A stretch of DNA of 64,000 nt, taken from Pedobacter chitinilyticus. Lineage in GTDB: Bacteria > Bacteroidota > Bacteroidia > Sphingobacteriales > Sphingobacteriaceae. The notes under the pieces were generated by a model, which ran no database searches, was not told the DNA's origin, and saw nothing but the letters and a program-made list of their open reading frames with translations. The stretch spans positions 142,881-206,880 of the forward strand of contig NZ_QMHN01000008.1 of NCBI RefSeq assembly GCF_003313385.1, given 5' to 3'. Below, one piece after another: positions 35,251 through 45,533 of this stretch. Position 1 is the first letter of the stretch; every line of letters starts with the position of its first letter. Made by a program: the position numbers and the translations under genes.

Positions 35251-36990
35251 ATGAACAAAATAGCTATTACGATCATTTCCTGTTGTTTTTTTTCCATCGC
35301 AGTCTTCGGGCAGAAAAATGCTACCTGGTGCAACCCCCTTAACCTTAACTATCGTTTCAGTTACGATGGATTGGGTTATCGCGAAGCGGCAGACCCTACG
35401 CTTCACCTGTACAAGGGCAGCTATTTTTTGTATGCATCAAAATCAGGAGGTTACTGGTATTCGAATAATCTGTTAAACTGGACCTTCAGACCCTCTAAAA
35501 CCCTGCCAACAGAAGATTATGCGCCCACCGTAGAAACCATTAACGACACGGTATTTTTTATAGCCTCAACAGAGGGTGTTAATATTTCGCACACCCGTAA
35601 TATTTACTACAACACTAATCCCAAAGAAGACAACTGGAAGATATACCGCGAAGAATTTCCGATCACAACAACCGATCCAGCATTGTTTAAAGATGACGAC
35701 GGCAAGGTCTACTTTTATTACGGATGCTCTAATGTAAATCCCATTATGGGCGTACAGGTTGACCCTAAACGCCAATTTGATACCGTAGGAACGCCGGCAG
35801 TACTGATCAAACATAATATTAAAGAACACGGCTGGGAAGAGCCCGGCGAAGAAAACAACAAGGGCCATAACGGCTGGAACGAAGGAGCCTGGATGAATAA
35901 GTATAAGGGTAAATATTATTTGCAATATGCTGCGCCCGGTACAGAGTTTAAAGGCTATGCCGATGGCGTATATGTATCGGATAAGCCCCTGGGCCCTTTT
36001 ACCTACATGCCCAATAGCCCATTTTCGTATAAACCGCGTGGCTTTGCAAACGGAGCAGGACATGGCAGTACTTTTAAAGACAAATATGGCAACTACTGGC
36101 ATGCAGGAACAATCACGGTATCTATCCGCCACATGTTTGAAAGAAGGGTAGGTTTATTTCCTGCTTTTTTTGATAAGGATGGGGAACTTCATTGTATTAC
36201 GGCTTTTGGCGACTACCCCACCATGATGCCTGCCCGGAAAATGGATTTTGAAAAAGAAAGTCTTTTTACCGGCTGGATGCTGCTCTCTTATAAAAAACCG
36301 GTTACCGCCTCCTCTTCCCTGCCCGACCATGCACCCGAACTGGCTGTGAACGAAGAGATACGTGACTGGTGGAGTGCACAAACAGGCAATAAAGGTGAGT
36401 GGTTTCAGGTGGATCTGCAAAAGCTCAACACCGTTAATGCCCTGCAGGTAAATTTTGCCGACCAGGATGCCATGTTGAAAGCACAGGATAGCTACATACC
36501 CTACCAGTTTATGATCGAATCTTCCGTTGACGGGAAAACCTGGAAACCTCTGGTAGATAAATCTAAAAACAGGGTAGATGTTGTCCACGATTACATGGTT
36601 TTACCCCAGCCTGTTAAAACCCGTTTTTTACGGATCACTAATATATCGACGCCTGCGGGGAAATTTTCAATATCAGGTTTTCGGGTGTTTGGAAAGGGAA
36701 TTGGCAACAAACCTTCCGTTGTTCAGTCGGTAAATGTAAATCGGGATAAAACTGACGACAGGAGATGTAAACTACAATGGATGCCTGTTAAAGACGCCAC
36801 GGGTTACATGGTGTATTATGGCAATGATCCTGGAAAGTTATTTCATTCCATCATGGTTTATGATGATCATGAGCTGCATATTCCATCGCTCAATAAAGGC
36901 GTACCCTATTATTTCAGGGTGGATGCTTTTAACGAGAATGGTATTGCAAAAGGCAAGCAGGTATATTCTTCTGCTCCAACTAAATTTTAG
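35251..36990 (+). CDS. GH43 glycosidase with discoidin-like and FN3-like domains
   Basis: A 579-residue exported enzyme (signal MNKIAITIISCCFFSIAVFG). The five-bladed GH43 propeller spans about 25-330, with AADPTLHLYKGSYFLYAS (general-base Asp), TTDPALFKDDDGKVYFYYG (pKa Asp) and WNEGAWMNKYKGKYY (acid Glu). An F5/8-type C (discoidin) module follows (345-480, WFQVDLQKLNTVNALQVNF). The C-terminus (about 490-575) looks like FN3. Likely beta-xylosidase or alpha-L-arabinofuranosidase activity. It follows the decayed susC by 34 bases and precedes GH31 by 35 bases. The codons look richer in G+C than those of flanking loci. Confidence 0.88.
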   Translation: MNKIAITIISCCFFSIAVFGQKNATWCNPLNLNYRFSYDGLGYREAADPTLHLYKGSYFLYASKSGGYWYSNNLLNWTFRPSKTLPTEDYAPTVETINDTVFFIASTEGVNISHTRNIYYNTNPKEDNWKIYREEFPITTTDPALFKDDDGKVYFYYGCSNVNPIMGVQVDPKRQFDTVGTPAVLIKHNIKEHGWEEPGEENNKGHNGWNEGAWMNKYKGKYYLQYAAPGTEFKGYADGVYVSDKPLGPFTYMPNSPFSYKPRGFANGAGHGSTFKDKYGNYWHAGTITVSIRHMFERRVGLFPAFFDKDGELHCITAFGDYPTMMPARKMDFEKESLFTGWMLLSYKKPVTASSSLPDHAPELAVNEEIRDWWSAQTGNKGEWFQVDLQKLNTVNALQVNFADQDAMLKAQDSYIPYQFMIESSVDGKTWKPLVDKSKNRVDVVHDYMVLPQPVKTRFLRITNISTPAGKFSISGFRVFGKGIGNKPSVVQSVNVNRDKTDDRRCKLQWMPVKDATGYMVYYGNDPGKLFHSIMVYDDHELHIPSLNKGVPYYFRVDAFNENGIAKGKQVYSSAPTKF

Positions 36991-37025
36991 CCTTTTTTAC
37001 GGGTTTAGCAAATAAAATATAATAG

Positions 37026-39458
37026 ATGATCAGTAAAGTAACTAAATATACACATGTGAAAAAGAAAATATTTTTAATAACAGCATGCCTAATTGTACTT
37101 GTAAAAGTCAGCTACGGTCAACAGGCACAACGTATCAGCGAAACAGTTATACAAACAGATGCCATGCGGGTTACACTCCAGTTTTATTCCCCAAGCATAG
37201 TGCGGGTTATTAAAACCAAACAGAGTGACCTCCATGAACCTGCTGTCAATTTCTCCATTGTAGCATTACCCAAAAAAGTAATGGTCAAAAAAACAGCAGA
37301 AGCCAGTCAACTGGTGTTTCATACAGATAGCCTGACAGTAAAAGTAAATAAAGTTAATGCCTCCGTGAGCTTTTTGCGTAAGCAGAAAGTATTGTTGAAA
37401 GAGGATGCCTTGGTACAACCTCAATTTGGCCCCTTAACGAACAAACAGGATACATACCGCATAAAACAAGGTTTTGTGCTAGAACCAGATGAAGCTATTT
37501 ATGGCCTGGGCCAGCACCAGGAAGGCACCATGAACCAGCGAAACCATGTACAACCGATCTACCAGAATAATATGGAAATAGCCATGCCGGTATTGCAGTC
37601 GATAAAAGGTTACGGTATTTTATGGAATAACGAATCCCCCACCCTGTTTGCCGATACGCTTTCCCAAACCTATTTCCTGTCTGATAAAGGTCAAGCGGTA
37701 GATTACTTTTTTATTTGGGGTGGCCACTCCGATGCGGTAGTTGCTGGCATCCGCGAACTGAGCGGACGTTCTCCCCTGCTGCCAAAGTGGGCCTTTGGTT
37801 TTGCGCAGAGCAGAGAACGTTACAAAAGCCAGGAGGAAGTGGTAGATGTAGTAAAAGAATATCGTAAGCGTGGTGTCCCGCTTGACTGTATTGTACAGGA
37901 CTGGCAATACTGGGGTACCGATTTTAAAGATTGGAACGCGCTCCGTTTTGATAATCCCGCCTATAACAAAGCTGAGGAAATGATCAAAAAAGTACATGAC
38001 CTGAATGCGAAGATCATCATCTCCGTTTGGCCGTCTTTCGGGCCTAATACCGCCATCTATAAAGCACTGGATAGTGCTGGCTTTTTATATAAAGACCGGG
38101 TTCCTGATTTCCCGAAAGAAGGCCGCGTTTATAACGCTTTTAATAAAGATGCCCAGCAATTAGTATGGGACCACATGAACCGGAACATTTTTTCCAAAGG
38201 AATGGATGGCTGGTGGCTGGACGCTACTGAACCTTTTGAAAAATATGACCTGAACATATCAGCCAAAGCCACTTTCAAACAGTTGGATCCCCTATTTAAA
38301 AATACCGGCGATACCGTATTTGCAGTAGCTAATAGCTACCCTTTGTACACCATTGGCGGCGTGGTGGACCAACAGCGTAAAGAAACCGCTGCACGCAGGC
38401 CATTTGTGTTGACAAGATCAGGCTATATTGGCCAGCAGCGCTACGGTTCCATTGTTTGGTCGGGCGATATTATCAGCTCCTGGGAAGTGATGAAGAACCA
38501 GATCTCAGGTGCGCTGAACCTGGGGTTGAGCGGTATGCCCTACTGGAATGCAGACATCGGGGGTTTTTACAGTGCTCCCCATTTCCCGCAGGGACATACA
38601 GACCCAGCGTTTCGGGAATTGGTGGTACGATGGATCCAATTCGGTGCTTTTACGGCTTTGATGCGGCTGCACGGAACAAATACGCCCAGAGAGATCTACC
38701 AGTATGGCGAAAAAGGGCAATGGGCTTATGATGCCATTGAAAAATTCATTCACCTTCGCTACCGCTTATTGCCCTACACCTATTCCACTTCGTACCAGGT
38801 AATGAAGGCCCATGCTTCGCTGATGCGACCACTATTTGCCGACTACAAAGACGATAAGCTTACACACAATATCAATGACCAGTTTTTATATGGGCAGTCT
38901 TTTTTGATTGCCCCTGTAGTGGAATCACAATACGTAAAAACGGCAACCAAACCCCATCTGGAAGATTTTTCCAGGACGGGATCCCGCAATGTTTACCTCC
39001 CAAAAGGGAACAATTGGATTGATTTCTGGAACGGAAAAAAGCTGCCTGGCGGTCAATTGACACAGAAACAAACACCGATTGATATGATGCCTATTTATGT
39101 AAAAGCGGGCGCTATTGTTCCGTTAGGAGATTTTAAACAATACAGTGACGAGAAGAAAGATTCCATCATGGAAATACGAATTTATCCTGGTGCTGACGGA
39201 CATTTTGTACTGTATGAAGATGAGGGAGATAACCATAACTACGAAAAGGGTAAGTTTTCAACGATAGACTTTAAATGGGACGATAAGAATCGTAAACTTC
39301 TTATAGGAGCGATGAAAGGAAGCTACGATGGCATGTTGAAAAAAAGGCTGTTCCATATCGTGCTGGTGGGTGAGGATCGCGGAACAGGAATCAATCCATC
39401 TCGTAAAATAAACCGAACTGTTGAATATAGTGGTAAGGCTGCTCAAATAGCATTGTAA
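37026..39458 (+). CDS. GH31 alpha-xylosidase
   Basis: An 810-residue exported GH31 enzyme. The signal region has KKKIFLITACLIVLVKVSYG. The N-terminal beta-sandwich (40-245) leads into the catalytic barrel (about 255-600). The nucleophile is Asp399 in GWWLDATEP and the likely acid/base is Asp481 in WSGDIISSW. The substrate-pocket motif FGFAQSRERYKSQEE and DWQYWGTDFKDW favour alpha-xylosidase over alpha-glucosidase. It removes alpha-linked xylose, as from xyloglucan oligosaccharides such as isoprimeverose. It lies between two GH43 genes on the same strand. Confidence 0.9.
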   Translation: MISKVTKYTHVKKKIFLITACLIVLVKVSYGQQAQRISETVIQTDAMRVTLQFYSPSIVRVIKTKQSDLHEPAVNFSIVALPKKVMVKKTAEASQLVFHTDSLTVKVNKVNASVSFLRKQKVLLKEDALVQPQFGPLTNKQDTYRIKQGFVLEPDEAIYGLGQHQEGTMNQRNHVQPIYQNNMEIAMPVLQSIKGYGILWNNESPTLFADTLSQTYFLSDKGQAVDYFFIWGGHSDAVVAGIRELSGRSPLLPKWAFGFAQSRERYKSQEEVVDVVKEYRKRGVPLDCIVQDWQYWGTDFKDWNALRFDNPAYNKAEEMIKKVHDLNAKIIISVWPSFGPNTAIYKALDSAGFLYKDRVPDFPKEGRVYNAFNKDAQQLVWDHMNRNIFSKGMDGWWLDATEPFEKYDLNISAKATFKQLDPLFKNTGDTVFAVANSYPLYTIGGVVDQQRKETAARRPFVLTRSGYIGQQRYGSIVWSGDIISSWEVMKNQISGALNLGLSGMPYWNADIGGFYSAPHFPQGHTDPAFRELVVRWIQFGAFTALMRLHGTNTPREIYQYGEKGQWAYDAIEKFIHLRYRLLPYTYSTSYQVMKAHASLMRPLFADYKDDKLTHNINDQFLYGQSFLIAPVVESQYVKTATKPHLEDFSRTGSRNVYLPKGNNWIDFWNGKKLPGGQLTQKQTPIDMMPIYVKAGAIVPLGDFKQYSDEKKDSIMEIRIYPGADGHFVLYEDEGDNHNYEKGKFSTIDFKWDDKNRKLLIGAMKGSYDGMLKKRLFHIVLVGEDRGTGINPSRKINRTVEYSGKAAQIAL

Positions 39459-39667
39459 GCATTGGCTAGTGCCTGGAATGTTTTATAAAGTAACTATGTT
39501 ATCCTTAATATAGGTATATAGCGTTCCGGGGCAAGCCTGCTTAGTAAAAATCCCGCCGTCAATAGCACCAAAAGTAATTTATAAATAATATGTTATCACA
39601 CAAAAATATTATAAAACTATGCACAGTAGGTCATCCAGAAGATGGCCAGCTTGCAAATATACCGGGT

Positions 39668-41374
39668 ATGAAGGATGACCATAAAATCAAAAAGCGGGCA
39701 GGTAATTTGCGTTACAGCCTGCTCTTGTGCTGTTTATTGATACAATGGACACTTTCATCTGCACTGCATGCACAGATAAAGAACCCTGTGCTGGCAGGTT
39801 TTTACCCCGATCCCAGTATCTGTAGGGTTGGCAGCGATTACTATATCGTCAATTCTACTTTCGCTTACTTTCCAGGGCTACCGGTTTTTCATAGCAAAGA
39901 CCTGGTTAACTGGCAGCAGATAGGAAATGCGATCGACCGAACAGAACAGCTCAGCCTGCAGGGTGTTGGCGTGTCGAGAGGCCTTTGGGCACCCGCCATC
40001 AAGCACCACAATGGCATTTTCTATATTACCTGCACCTACATAGATAGGGGTAGCTTCGTAATTACCGCAAAAAACCCCGCAGGCCCCTGGAGCAATCCGA
40101 TATGGTTAAAAGGCGTATCTGGAATTGATCCGTCACTTTTCTTTGATACAGATGGGCGGATGTTTGCCGTGTACAATGCTCCCCCTCCAGGTGGCAAAAG
40201 CCTGTATCATGGTCATTCCTCCATTCGTATGCATCAGCTGGATCCAGTAACCTTTCAGCAAACGGGGGAAGAAAAACTGCTGGTTAGCGGCGGATCGGAT
40301 ATCACTAAAAAGCCGATATGGGTAGAAGGGCCTCATATATTTAAGAAGGGTAATTTCTATTATCTGTTATGCGCAGAAGGCGGAACAGAATACAATCATT
40401 CAGCGGTAATTTTCAGAAGCAGAAATATAGAAGGGCCCTATGAATCTTTTGCAGGCAATCCTATTTTAACACAACGTCACCTCGATAAAACACGTAATAA
40501 CCCCATTACCAGTACAGGTCACGCCAGTTTTGTAGAAACACCCGAAGGCGCCTGGTATACGGTATTCCTGGGCTGCAGGCCTTATACCGACGACAATTAT
40601 AATACGGGCAGGGAAACTTTCCTGCTTCCCTTTACCTGGAAAGACGGATGGCCTTATATCCTGGATAAAGATACCGCTGTACCCTACTATGTACCCATGA
40701 AAACCAAACATAAAATTACAGGTAATGTATTTAACGGCAATTATACCTATACCGATAATTTTTCTTCGAAACAACTGAACAAACGATTCGAGCTTTTAAG
40801 AACTCCATCATCACAATGGCACCAATTGGATGGTAAAGGATTAAAGCTACAGCTACAAACAGAAACAGTATCTGGAAAGGGAAATCCTTCGTTTATCGGT
40901 TTCCGACAAGCGCATTTAACAGGTGAAGCCACCACTAAGCTGCTGTTTAAACCTCTAAAGGAAAATGAAAAAGCGGGACTGCTGATCTTCCAGAATGAAG
41001 ACTTCTATTATTTTCTCTGTCAGTCGGTAAAAAACGGCAAACCGGTTGTTGAATTGTACAAAAGCTCAGGAAAAACAGGCGTAGCAAAAGATTCGTTATT
41101 GGCGAGCGCACCTATAAGCTTGGCAATGGGAACAACGTTTCAATTAAAAATCGAGGCCAACGGCAACCATTATGATTTTTATTATAGCCAGGAAGAAGAC
41201 AAATGGAAGCTTTTACAAGGAAAGGTAGATGCGAACTTTCTGAGCACCACTACGGCGGGAGGTTTTGTAGGCGCCTTTTATGCGATGTACGCCACCTCGT
41301 CAGGCATGCCCTCAACCAACCATGCAGTGTTTAAGAAATTCAGTTATAAAGGAGACGATGACACTTTTAAATGA
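39668..41374 (+). CDS. GH43 beta-xylosidase / alpha-L-arabinofuranosidase
   Basis: The 568 residues run from the ATG at 39668, which gives a signal peptide (YSLLLCCLLIQWTLSSALHA); an ATG at 39590 would add 26 residues lacking that pattern. The GH43 propeller starts with PVLAGFYPDPSICRVGSDYY (base Asp), has GIDPSLFFDTDGRMFAVYN (Asp) and EGPHIFKKGNFYYLLCAEGG (acid Glu). The C-terminal half (about 355-565) is a beta-sandwich typical of the long XynB-type subfamilies. It probably releases xylose or arabinose from xylo-oligosaccharides in the periplasm. Confidence 0.9.
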   Translation: MKDDHKIKKRAGNLRYSLLLCCLLIQWTLSSALHAQIKNPVLAGFYPDPSICRVGSDYYIVNSTFAYFPGLPVFHSKDLVNWQQIGNAIDRTEQLSLQGVGVSRGLWAPAIKHHNGIFYITCTYIDRGSFVITAKNPAGPWSNPIWLKGVSGIDPSLFFDTDGRMFAVYNAPPPGGKSLYHGHSSIRMHQLDPVTFQQTGEEKLLVSGGSDITKKPIWVEGPHIFKKGNFYYLLCAEGGTEYNHSAVIFRSRNIEGPYESFAGNPILTQRHLDKTRNNPITSTGHASFVETPEGAWYTVFLGCRPYTDDNYNTGRETFLLPFTWKDGWPYILDKDTAVPYYVPMKTKHKITGNVFNGNYTYTDNFSSKQLNKRFELLRTPSSQWHQLDGKGLKLQLQTETVSGKGNPSFIGFRQAHLTGEATTKLLFKPLKENEKAGLLIFQNEDFYYFLCQSVKNGKPVVELYKSSGKTGVAKDSLLASAPISLAMGTTFQLKIEANGNHYDFYYSQEEDKWKLLQGKVDANFLSTTTAGGFVGAFYAMYATSSGMPSTNHAVFKKFSYKGDDDTFK

Positions 41375-41566
41375 GATAAATAAAAGATGTGTAGACTTTG
41401 TCCTGCAACAACTACTATTTTTTCGGGGGAAATAAAAGGCATCCTAGCATAAGACAATTTTGATGGTGTAGGAGTATTATTCGGATAAACTGCTCAATGG
41501 AATCTACAGGTATTATACGTCCATTATTGTTGTTCTTTTGTTTTTTTTAGTTAGTTTGCAGGTATT

Positions 41567-42586
41567 ATGTCTGGCCAGAAAAAGAAAACTACGATTTACG
41601 ATATTGCGAAAGAGTTGAATATTACTGTTTCTACTGTTTCTAGAGCATTAAGTGGCTTTCCAGCGATTAGTGATACCACTAGACAGGCAGTAATTGAGAC
41701 TGCGAAACGACTTAACTACAGTCCTAATAAACTGGCTTCTGCTTTAAAATCTGGACAAACGCATATCATTGGTGTTATTGTACCCAGCTTACAAGCACAC
41801 TTCTTTGCTTCTATCATACACAGTATTGAAAAAGGATTAAAAGGCAGTGGCTATCGTGTCATTCTTTATCAGTCTAATGAGTCGCTTATTTCAGAGATCA
41901 ACGGTGTAAAGACCTTGCTAGAAGCTCAAGTGGATGGTATCATGGCTTCCCTTTCTTTGGAAACCGACAATGTAGATCACTTTTCAGAGGTTATCAAACA
42001 AAATAAACCGCTGATATTATTCGACCGTGTACATGAAAAGCTAGACGTGCCAAAAGTAATACTTGATGATTTTAAAGCAGGCTATACAGCTACGCAGCAT
42101 CTTATAGATCAGGGATACAAAAATATTGCCTACCTAACCACTATCCATCAGATCCCAATTTTTAGCGAAAGACTAAAAGGTTATAAAGCTGCATTGGCTG
42201 ATAATGATTTACCCTTGAATGAGGAAAATATCATTTTCGGTGGTTTGTCAATTAAAGACGGTAGATTTGGTGTAGGTAAACTTATGCGTCTGGAACATAA
42301 ACCCGATGCCATCATTGCAGCCGACGATTTTACTGCTCTAGGTGCAATTAAAAAGCTGAAGGAAATTGATCAGGTTCCGCCAAAAATTGGTGTTATTGGC
42401 TTTGCGAACGAAGCTTTTTCAGCTTACATCACCCCCACCCTATCTACCATAGATCAGCACCCTAATCAAATGGGAACAGAATGTGTAAAGCTTTTTCTAG
42501 ATATGATCAAAGACAAATCTGCTCATAATACCAGTACAGTTATAATCGAGCCTTCTCTGATGGAAAGACAATCCACTTTATCTTAA
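41567..42586 (+). CDS. LacI-family regulator of the xylose/xylan locus
   Basis: This 339-residue protein has the LacI helix-turn-helix and hinge at residues 7-60 (TIYDIAKELNITVSTVSRAL, then NYSPNKLASALKSG) and a periplasmic-binding-protein-like sugar domain (65-339). It stands immediately upstream of xylB. Three matching palindromes before susC, xylB and the GH3 gene are its probable operators, so it likely represses the regulon until a xylose-derived inducer binds. No such palindrome is seen before its own gene, so it may not be autoregulated. Confidence 0.93.
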   Translation: MSGQKKKTTIYDIAKELNITVSTVSRALSGFPAISDTTRQAVIETAKRLNYSPNKLASALKSGQTHIIGVIVPSLQAHFFASIIHSIEKGLKGSGYRVILYQSNESLISEINGVKTLLEAQVDGIMASLSLETDNVDHFSEVIKQNKPLILFDRVHEKLDVPKVILDDFKAGYTATQHLIDQGYKNIAYLTTIHQIPIFSERLKGYKAALADNDLPLNEENIIFGGLSIKDGRFGVGKLMRLEHKPDAIIAADDFTALGAIKKLKEIDQVPPKIGVIGFANEAFSAYITPTLSTIDQHPNQMGTECVKLFLDMIKDKSAHNTSTVIIEPSLMERQSTLS

Positions 42587-42613
42587 TCAATCAAAATTCT
42601 TTTAATAAAAAAA

Positions 42614-42644
42614 TTTGTTGCTATCGATTTAACATATATCTTTA
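42614..42644 (+). promoter_or_regulatory. xylB promoter (-33 TTTG, -7 TATCTTTA)
   Basis: TTTG at 42614-42617, a 19-base spacer, then TATCTTTA at 42637-42644 fit the Bacteroidota -33/-7 promoter pattern with one mismatch in the -7 box. The transcription start would fall inside the adjacent operator (42645-42658), a classic repressor arrangement. Confidence 0.65.
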
Positions 42645-42658
42645 TGCAACCGATTGCA
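42645..42658. promoter_or_regulatory. LacI-type operator, xylB copy
   Basis: TGCAACCGATTGCA differs from the perfect palindrome at 29100 and 49586 by one base, and the outer A/T pair extends the symmetry to 16 bases. It directly follows the -7 box and ends 23 bases before the xylB ATG. Confidence 0.85.
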
Positions 42659-42681
42659 TAAAATAAAACCAAATTAAACAC

Positions 42682-44175
42682 ATGTATCTATTAGGTATTG
42701 ATATAGGAACTTCTTCGATAAAAGTTGCAGTGGTAGATGCTACTACACAGAAAAATATAGCAAGAGTTCAGTATCCAGAAGAGGAAACCCCTATCAAATC
42801 ACCCATGCCTGGATGGGCAGAACAATCTCCTATGGATTGGTGGCACAATACACAGCAGGCCATTTTGAAAATAAATGCCTTCGGTCTATTCAATCCAAAA
42901 GATATCAAAGCCATTGGCATCAGTTATCAAATGCATGGATTGGTAACCGTTGGAAAAAATCAAGAGGTATTAAGGGATTCGATTATATGGTGCGATAGCA
43001 GATCCGTAAATTTAGGCAACCGAGCATTTGATAGTATAGGCCATGAAAGATGCCTATCTGCGCTGCTTAATTCTCCAGGGAATTTTACAGCTTCTAAACT
43101 GGCGTGGGTAAAGGAAAATGAGCCTTATGTCTATGACAAGATTGACAAAATTATGCTTCCTGGAGATTTCATTGCCATGAAGCTCACTGGAGAAATCACG
43201 ACTAGTATTTCGGCACTTTCCGAAGGGATTTTTTGGGATTTTCAAAAAAATAAAATCTCCGAAGATGTAATGAACCACTTTGGCTTCGACAAAAAAGTAA
43301 TACCTGAAATCAAGCCTTTATTCTCTATACACGGCCAATTAAAAGATGAAGTAGCAGGAATATTAGGGTTAACCGCAGGAATTCCCATTGCATACAAAGC
43401 GGGAGATCAGCCAAACAATGCTTTATCTCTAAATGTGCTTCGACCTGGGGAAGTGGCAGCAACAGCCGGGACTTCAGGGGTAATTTACGGTGTAAGTGAT
43501 CGATTAACCTACGATAAACTTTCAAGAGTTAATACTTTTGCACACGTTAATTATAGTGTAGACCATCCAAGAACAGGCGTATTGCTTTGTATTAATGGCA
43601 CAGGTAGCATGTACCGATGGGCCAAGCATACTTTTGCTCCCTATTTAAACTACAATGAACTAAACCATATCGCTTCCCAAGCTCCACTTGGAAGTGAGGC
43701 GCTAAAGGCGTTGCCTTTTGGCAATGGTGCAGAACGTATGTTAAACAATGTTTACACAGGAGCTCAGTTTATCGGCATAGATCTTAACGTTCATCAACAA
43801 TCCCATATTTTCAGAGCCGTACAAGAAAGCATCGCTTTCGCTTTTCGATATGGTTTAGATATCATGTGTGAAAATGAAGTACAACCAAAAATAATCAAGG
43901 CTGGCTGGGCCAATCTGTTTTTAAGCGACTTGTTTGCACAAACCTTTGTTGATGTCACAAATGTACCCGTTGAACTTTACGAAAATGATGGAAGCGTAGG
44001 CGCCGCTTTAGGTGCGGGGATTGGTGCAGGTATTTTTAGCAACCCCGAAGAGGCTTTTAACGGTCAAACTATTAAAAAATATATCGAACCTAAAAATACA
44101 AAGGCGTACGAGCCAATTTATCAGGATTGGAAAGAAATACTTGAATTTAACTTAAAACAATCTAAAAATAATTAA
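42682..44175 (+). CDS. xylB: Xylulokinase
   Basis: A 497-residue FGGY-family sugar kinase that phosphorylates D-xylulose to xylulose 5-phosphate in the cytoplasm. The N-terminal ATPase fold begins LGIDIGTSSIKVAVVDATTQ. The MHG segment in SYQMHGLV is typical of xylulokinases. The catalytic Asp lies in YKAGDQPNNAL near residue 239, and the C-terminal ATP-binding half has AGWANLFLSDLFAQTF. It is directly followed by xylose isomerase (2-base gap) and the symporter (24 bases), forming an xylB-xylA-transporter operon under the LacI operator. Confidence 0.96.
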   Translation: MYLLGIDIGTSSIKVAVVDATTQKNIARVQYPEEETPIKSPMPGWAEQSPMDWWHNTQQAILKINAFGLFNPKDIKAIGISYQMHGLVTVGKNQEVLRDSIIWCDSRSVNLGNRAFDSIGHERCLSALLNSPGNFTASKLAWVKENEPYVYDKIDKIMLPGDFIAMKLTGEITTSISALSEGIFWDFQKNKISEDVMNHFGFDKKVIPEIKPLFSIHGQLKDEVAGILGLTAGIPIAYKAGDQPNNALSLNVLRPGEVAATAGTSGVIYGVSDRLTYDKLSRVNTFAHVNYSVDHPRTGVLLCINGTGSMYRWAKHTFAPYLNYNELNHIASQAPLGSEALKALPFGNGAERMLNNVYTGAQFIGIDLNVHQQSHIFRAVQESIAFAFRYGLDIMCENEVQPKIIKAGWANLFLSDLFAQTFVDVTNVPVELYENDGSVGAALGAGIGAGIFSNPEEAFNGQTIKKYIEPKNTKAYEPIYQDWKEILEFNLKQSKNN

Positions 44176-44177
44176 AA

Positions 44178-45509
44178 ATGACAAAAATAGTAAAAGGAGA
44201 AAGGGAATTTTTTGGTGGTATTACACAAATTAAATATGAGGGTTTGGAAAGTGACAATCCTCTCGCATTTAGATGGTACGATCAGGATAAGGTGATTGCT
44301 GGCAAAACAATGAAACAGCACTTCAAGTTTGCCTGCGCCTATTGGCATTCATTTAATGGGAATGGTGGCGATCCATTTGGCGGACCAACACATATCTTCC
44401 CGTGGGATACGAAATCTGATGCTGTTGAACGCGCTAAGGACAAAATGGACGCTGCTTTTGAATTTATTACCAAAATGCAGTTGCCTTATTACTGTTTTCA
44501 TGATGTAGACTTAGTGGATTATACAGATAACATTGCAGAAAACGAGCGTCGTTTACAAGCTATCGTCGATTATGCGAAGTCTAAACAGTCCGAAAGCGGT
44601 GTAAAACTCCTTTGGGGTACGGCCAATTTGTTCAGTCATAAACGTTACATGAACGGAGCAGCTACCAATCCTGATTTTCACGTGCTGGCTCATGGCGGAG
44701 CACAGGTTAAAGCGGCCTTAGATGCGACGATTGCATTAGGTGGCGAGAATTATGTATTTTGGGGAGGAAGAGAAGGCTACATGAGCTTGTTGAACACCAA
44801 CATGAAACGAGAACAAGAGCACTTGGCTCTCTTTTTACATGCCGCTAAAGATTATGCACGGAAAAACGGATTCAAAGGTACTTTCTTCATCGAACCAAAA
44901 CCATGTGAACCCTCTAAACATCAATATGATTATGATGCAGCGACAGTCAAATCGTTCTTACAACAATATGGTTTGTTGGAAGATTTCAAACTGAATTTAG
45001 AAGTAAACCATGCTACTTTAGCCGGTCATACCTTTCAACACGAATTGCAAGTAGCAGTTGATAACGGTTTATTAGGATCCATTGATGCCAATCGTGGTGA
45101 TTATCAAAACGGATGGGACACGGATCAGTTTCCAAACGACATTAACGAGCTTACAGAGGCGATGTTAATTATTTTGGAAGGTGGAGGCCTGCAAGGTGGA
45201 GGTGTTAATTTTGACGCTAAAATCCGCAGAAATTCTACAGATCCCAAAGACTTGTTCTATGCACATATTGGTGGAATGGACATCTTTGCAAGAGCTTTAA
45301 TCACAGCAGATAATATCCTCCAAAAATCTGATTATAAAAAAATTAGAGCAGAAAGATATGCTTCATTTGACAGTGGTAAAGGTGCCGAATTTGAAAGCCG
45401 TATGCTTAGTTTAGAAGACTTAAGGAATTATGCTGCAACTCATGGAGAGCCCGAAGTAACAAGTGGTAAACAAGAATATCTGGAAAATATCATCAACAGA
45501 TTTATATAA
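44178..45509 (+). CDS. xylA: Xylose isomerase
   Basis: A 443-residue class II D-xylose isomerase converting D-xylose to D-xylulose. Active-site features seen: YCFHDVDLVD (catalytic His/Asp pair near residue 103), WGGREGY, FFIEPKPCEPSKHQYDYD with metal-binding Glu, NHATLAGHTFQHE with metal-binding residues, and SIDANRGD. Length is as expected for the class. It is translated 2 bases after xylB. Confidence 0.97.
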   Translation: MTKIVKGEREFFGGITQIKYEGLESDNPLAFRWYDQDKVIAGKTMKQHFKFACAYWHSFNGNGGDPFGGPTHIFPWDTKSDAVERAKDKMDAAFEFITKMQLPYYCFHDVDLVDYTDNIAENERRLQAIVDYAKSKQSESGVKLLWGTANLFSHKRYMNGAATNPDFHVLAHGGAQVKAALDATIALGGENYVFWGGREGYMSLLNTNMKREQEHLALFLHAAKDYARKNGFKGTFFIEPKPCEPSKHQYDYDAATVKSFLQQYGLLEDFKLNLEVNHATLAGHTFQHELQVAVDNGLLGSIDANRGDYQNGWDTDQFPNDINELTEAMLIILEGGGLQGGGVNFDAKIRRNSTDPKDLFYAHIGGMDIFARALITADNILQKSDYKKIRAERYASFDSGKGAEFESRMLSLEDLRNYAATHGEPEVTSGKQEYLENIINRFI

Positions 45510-45533
45510 TATTAACATCATAAAACTACCAAA

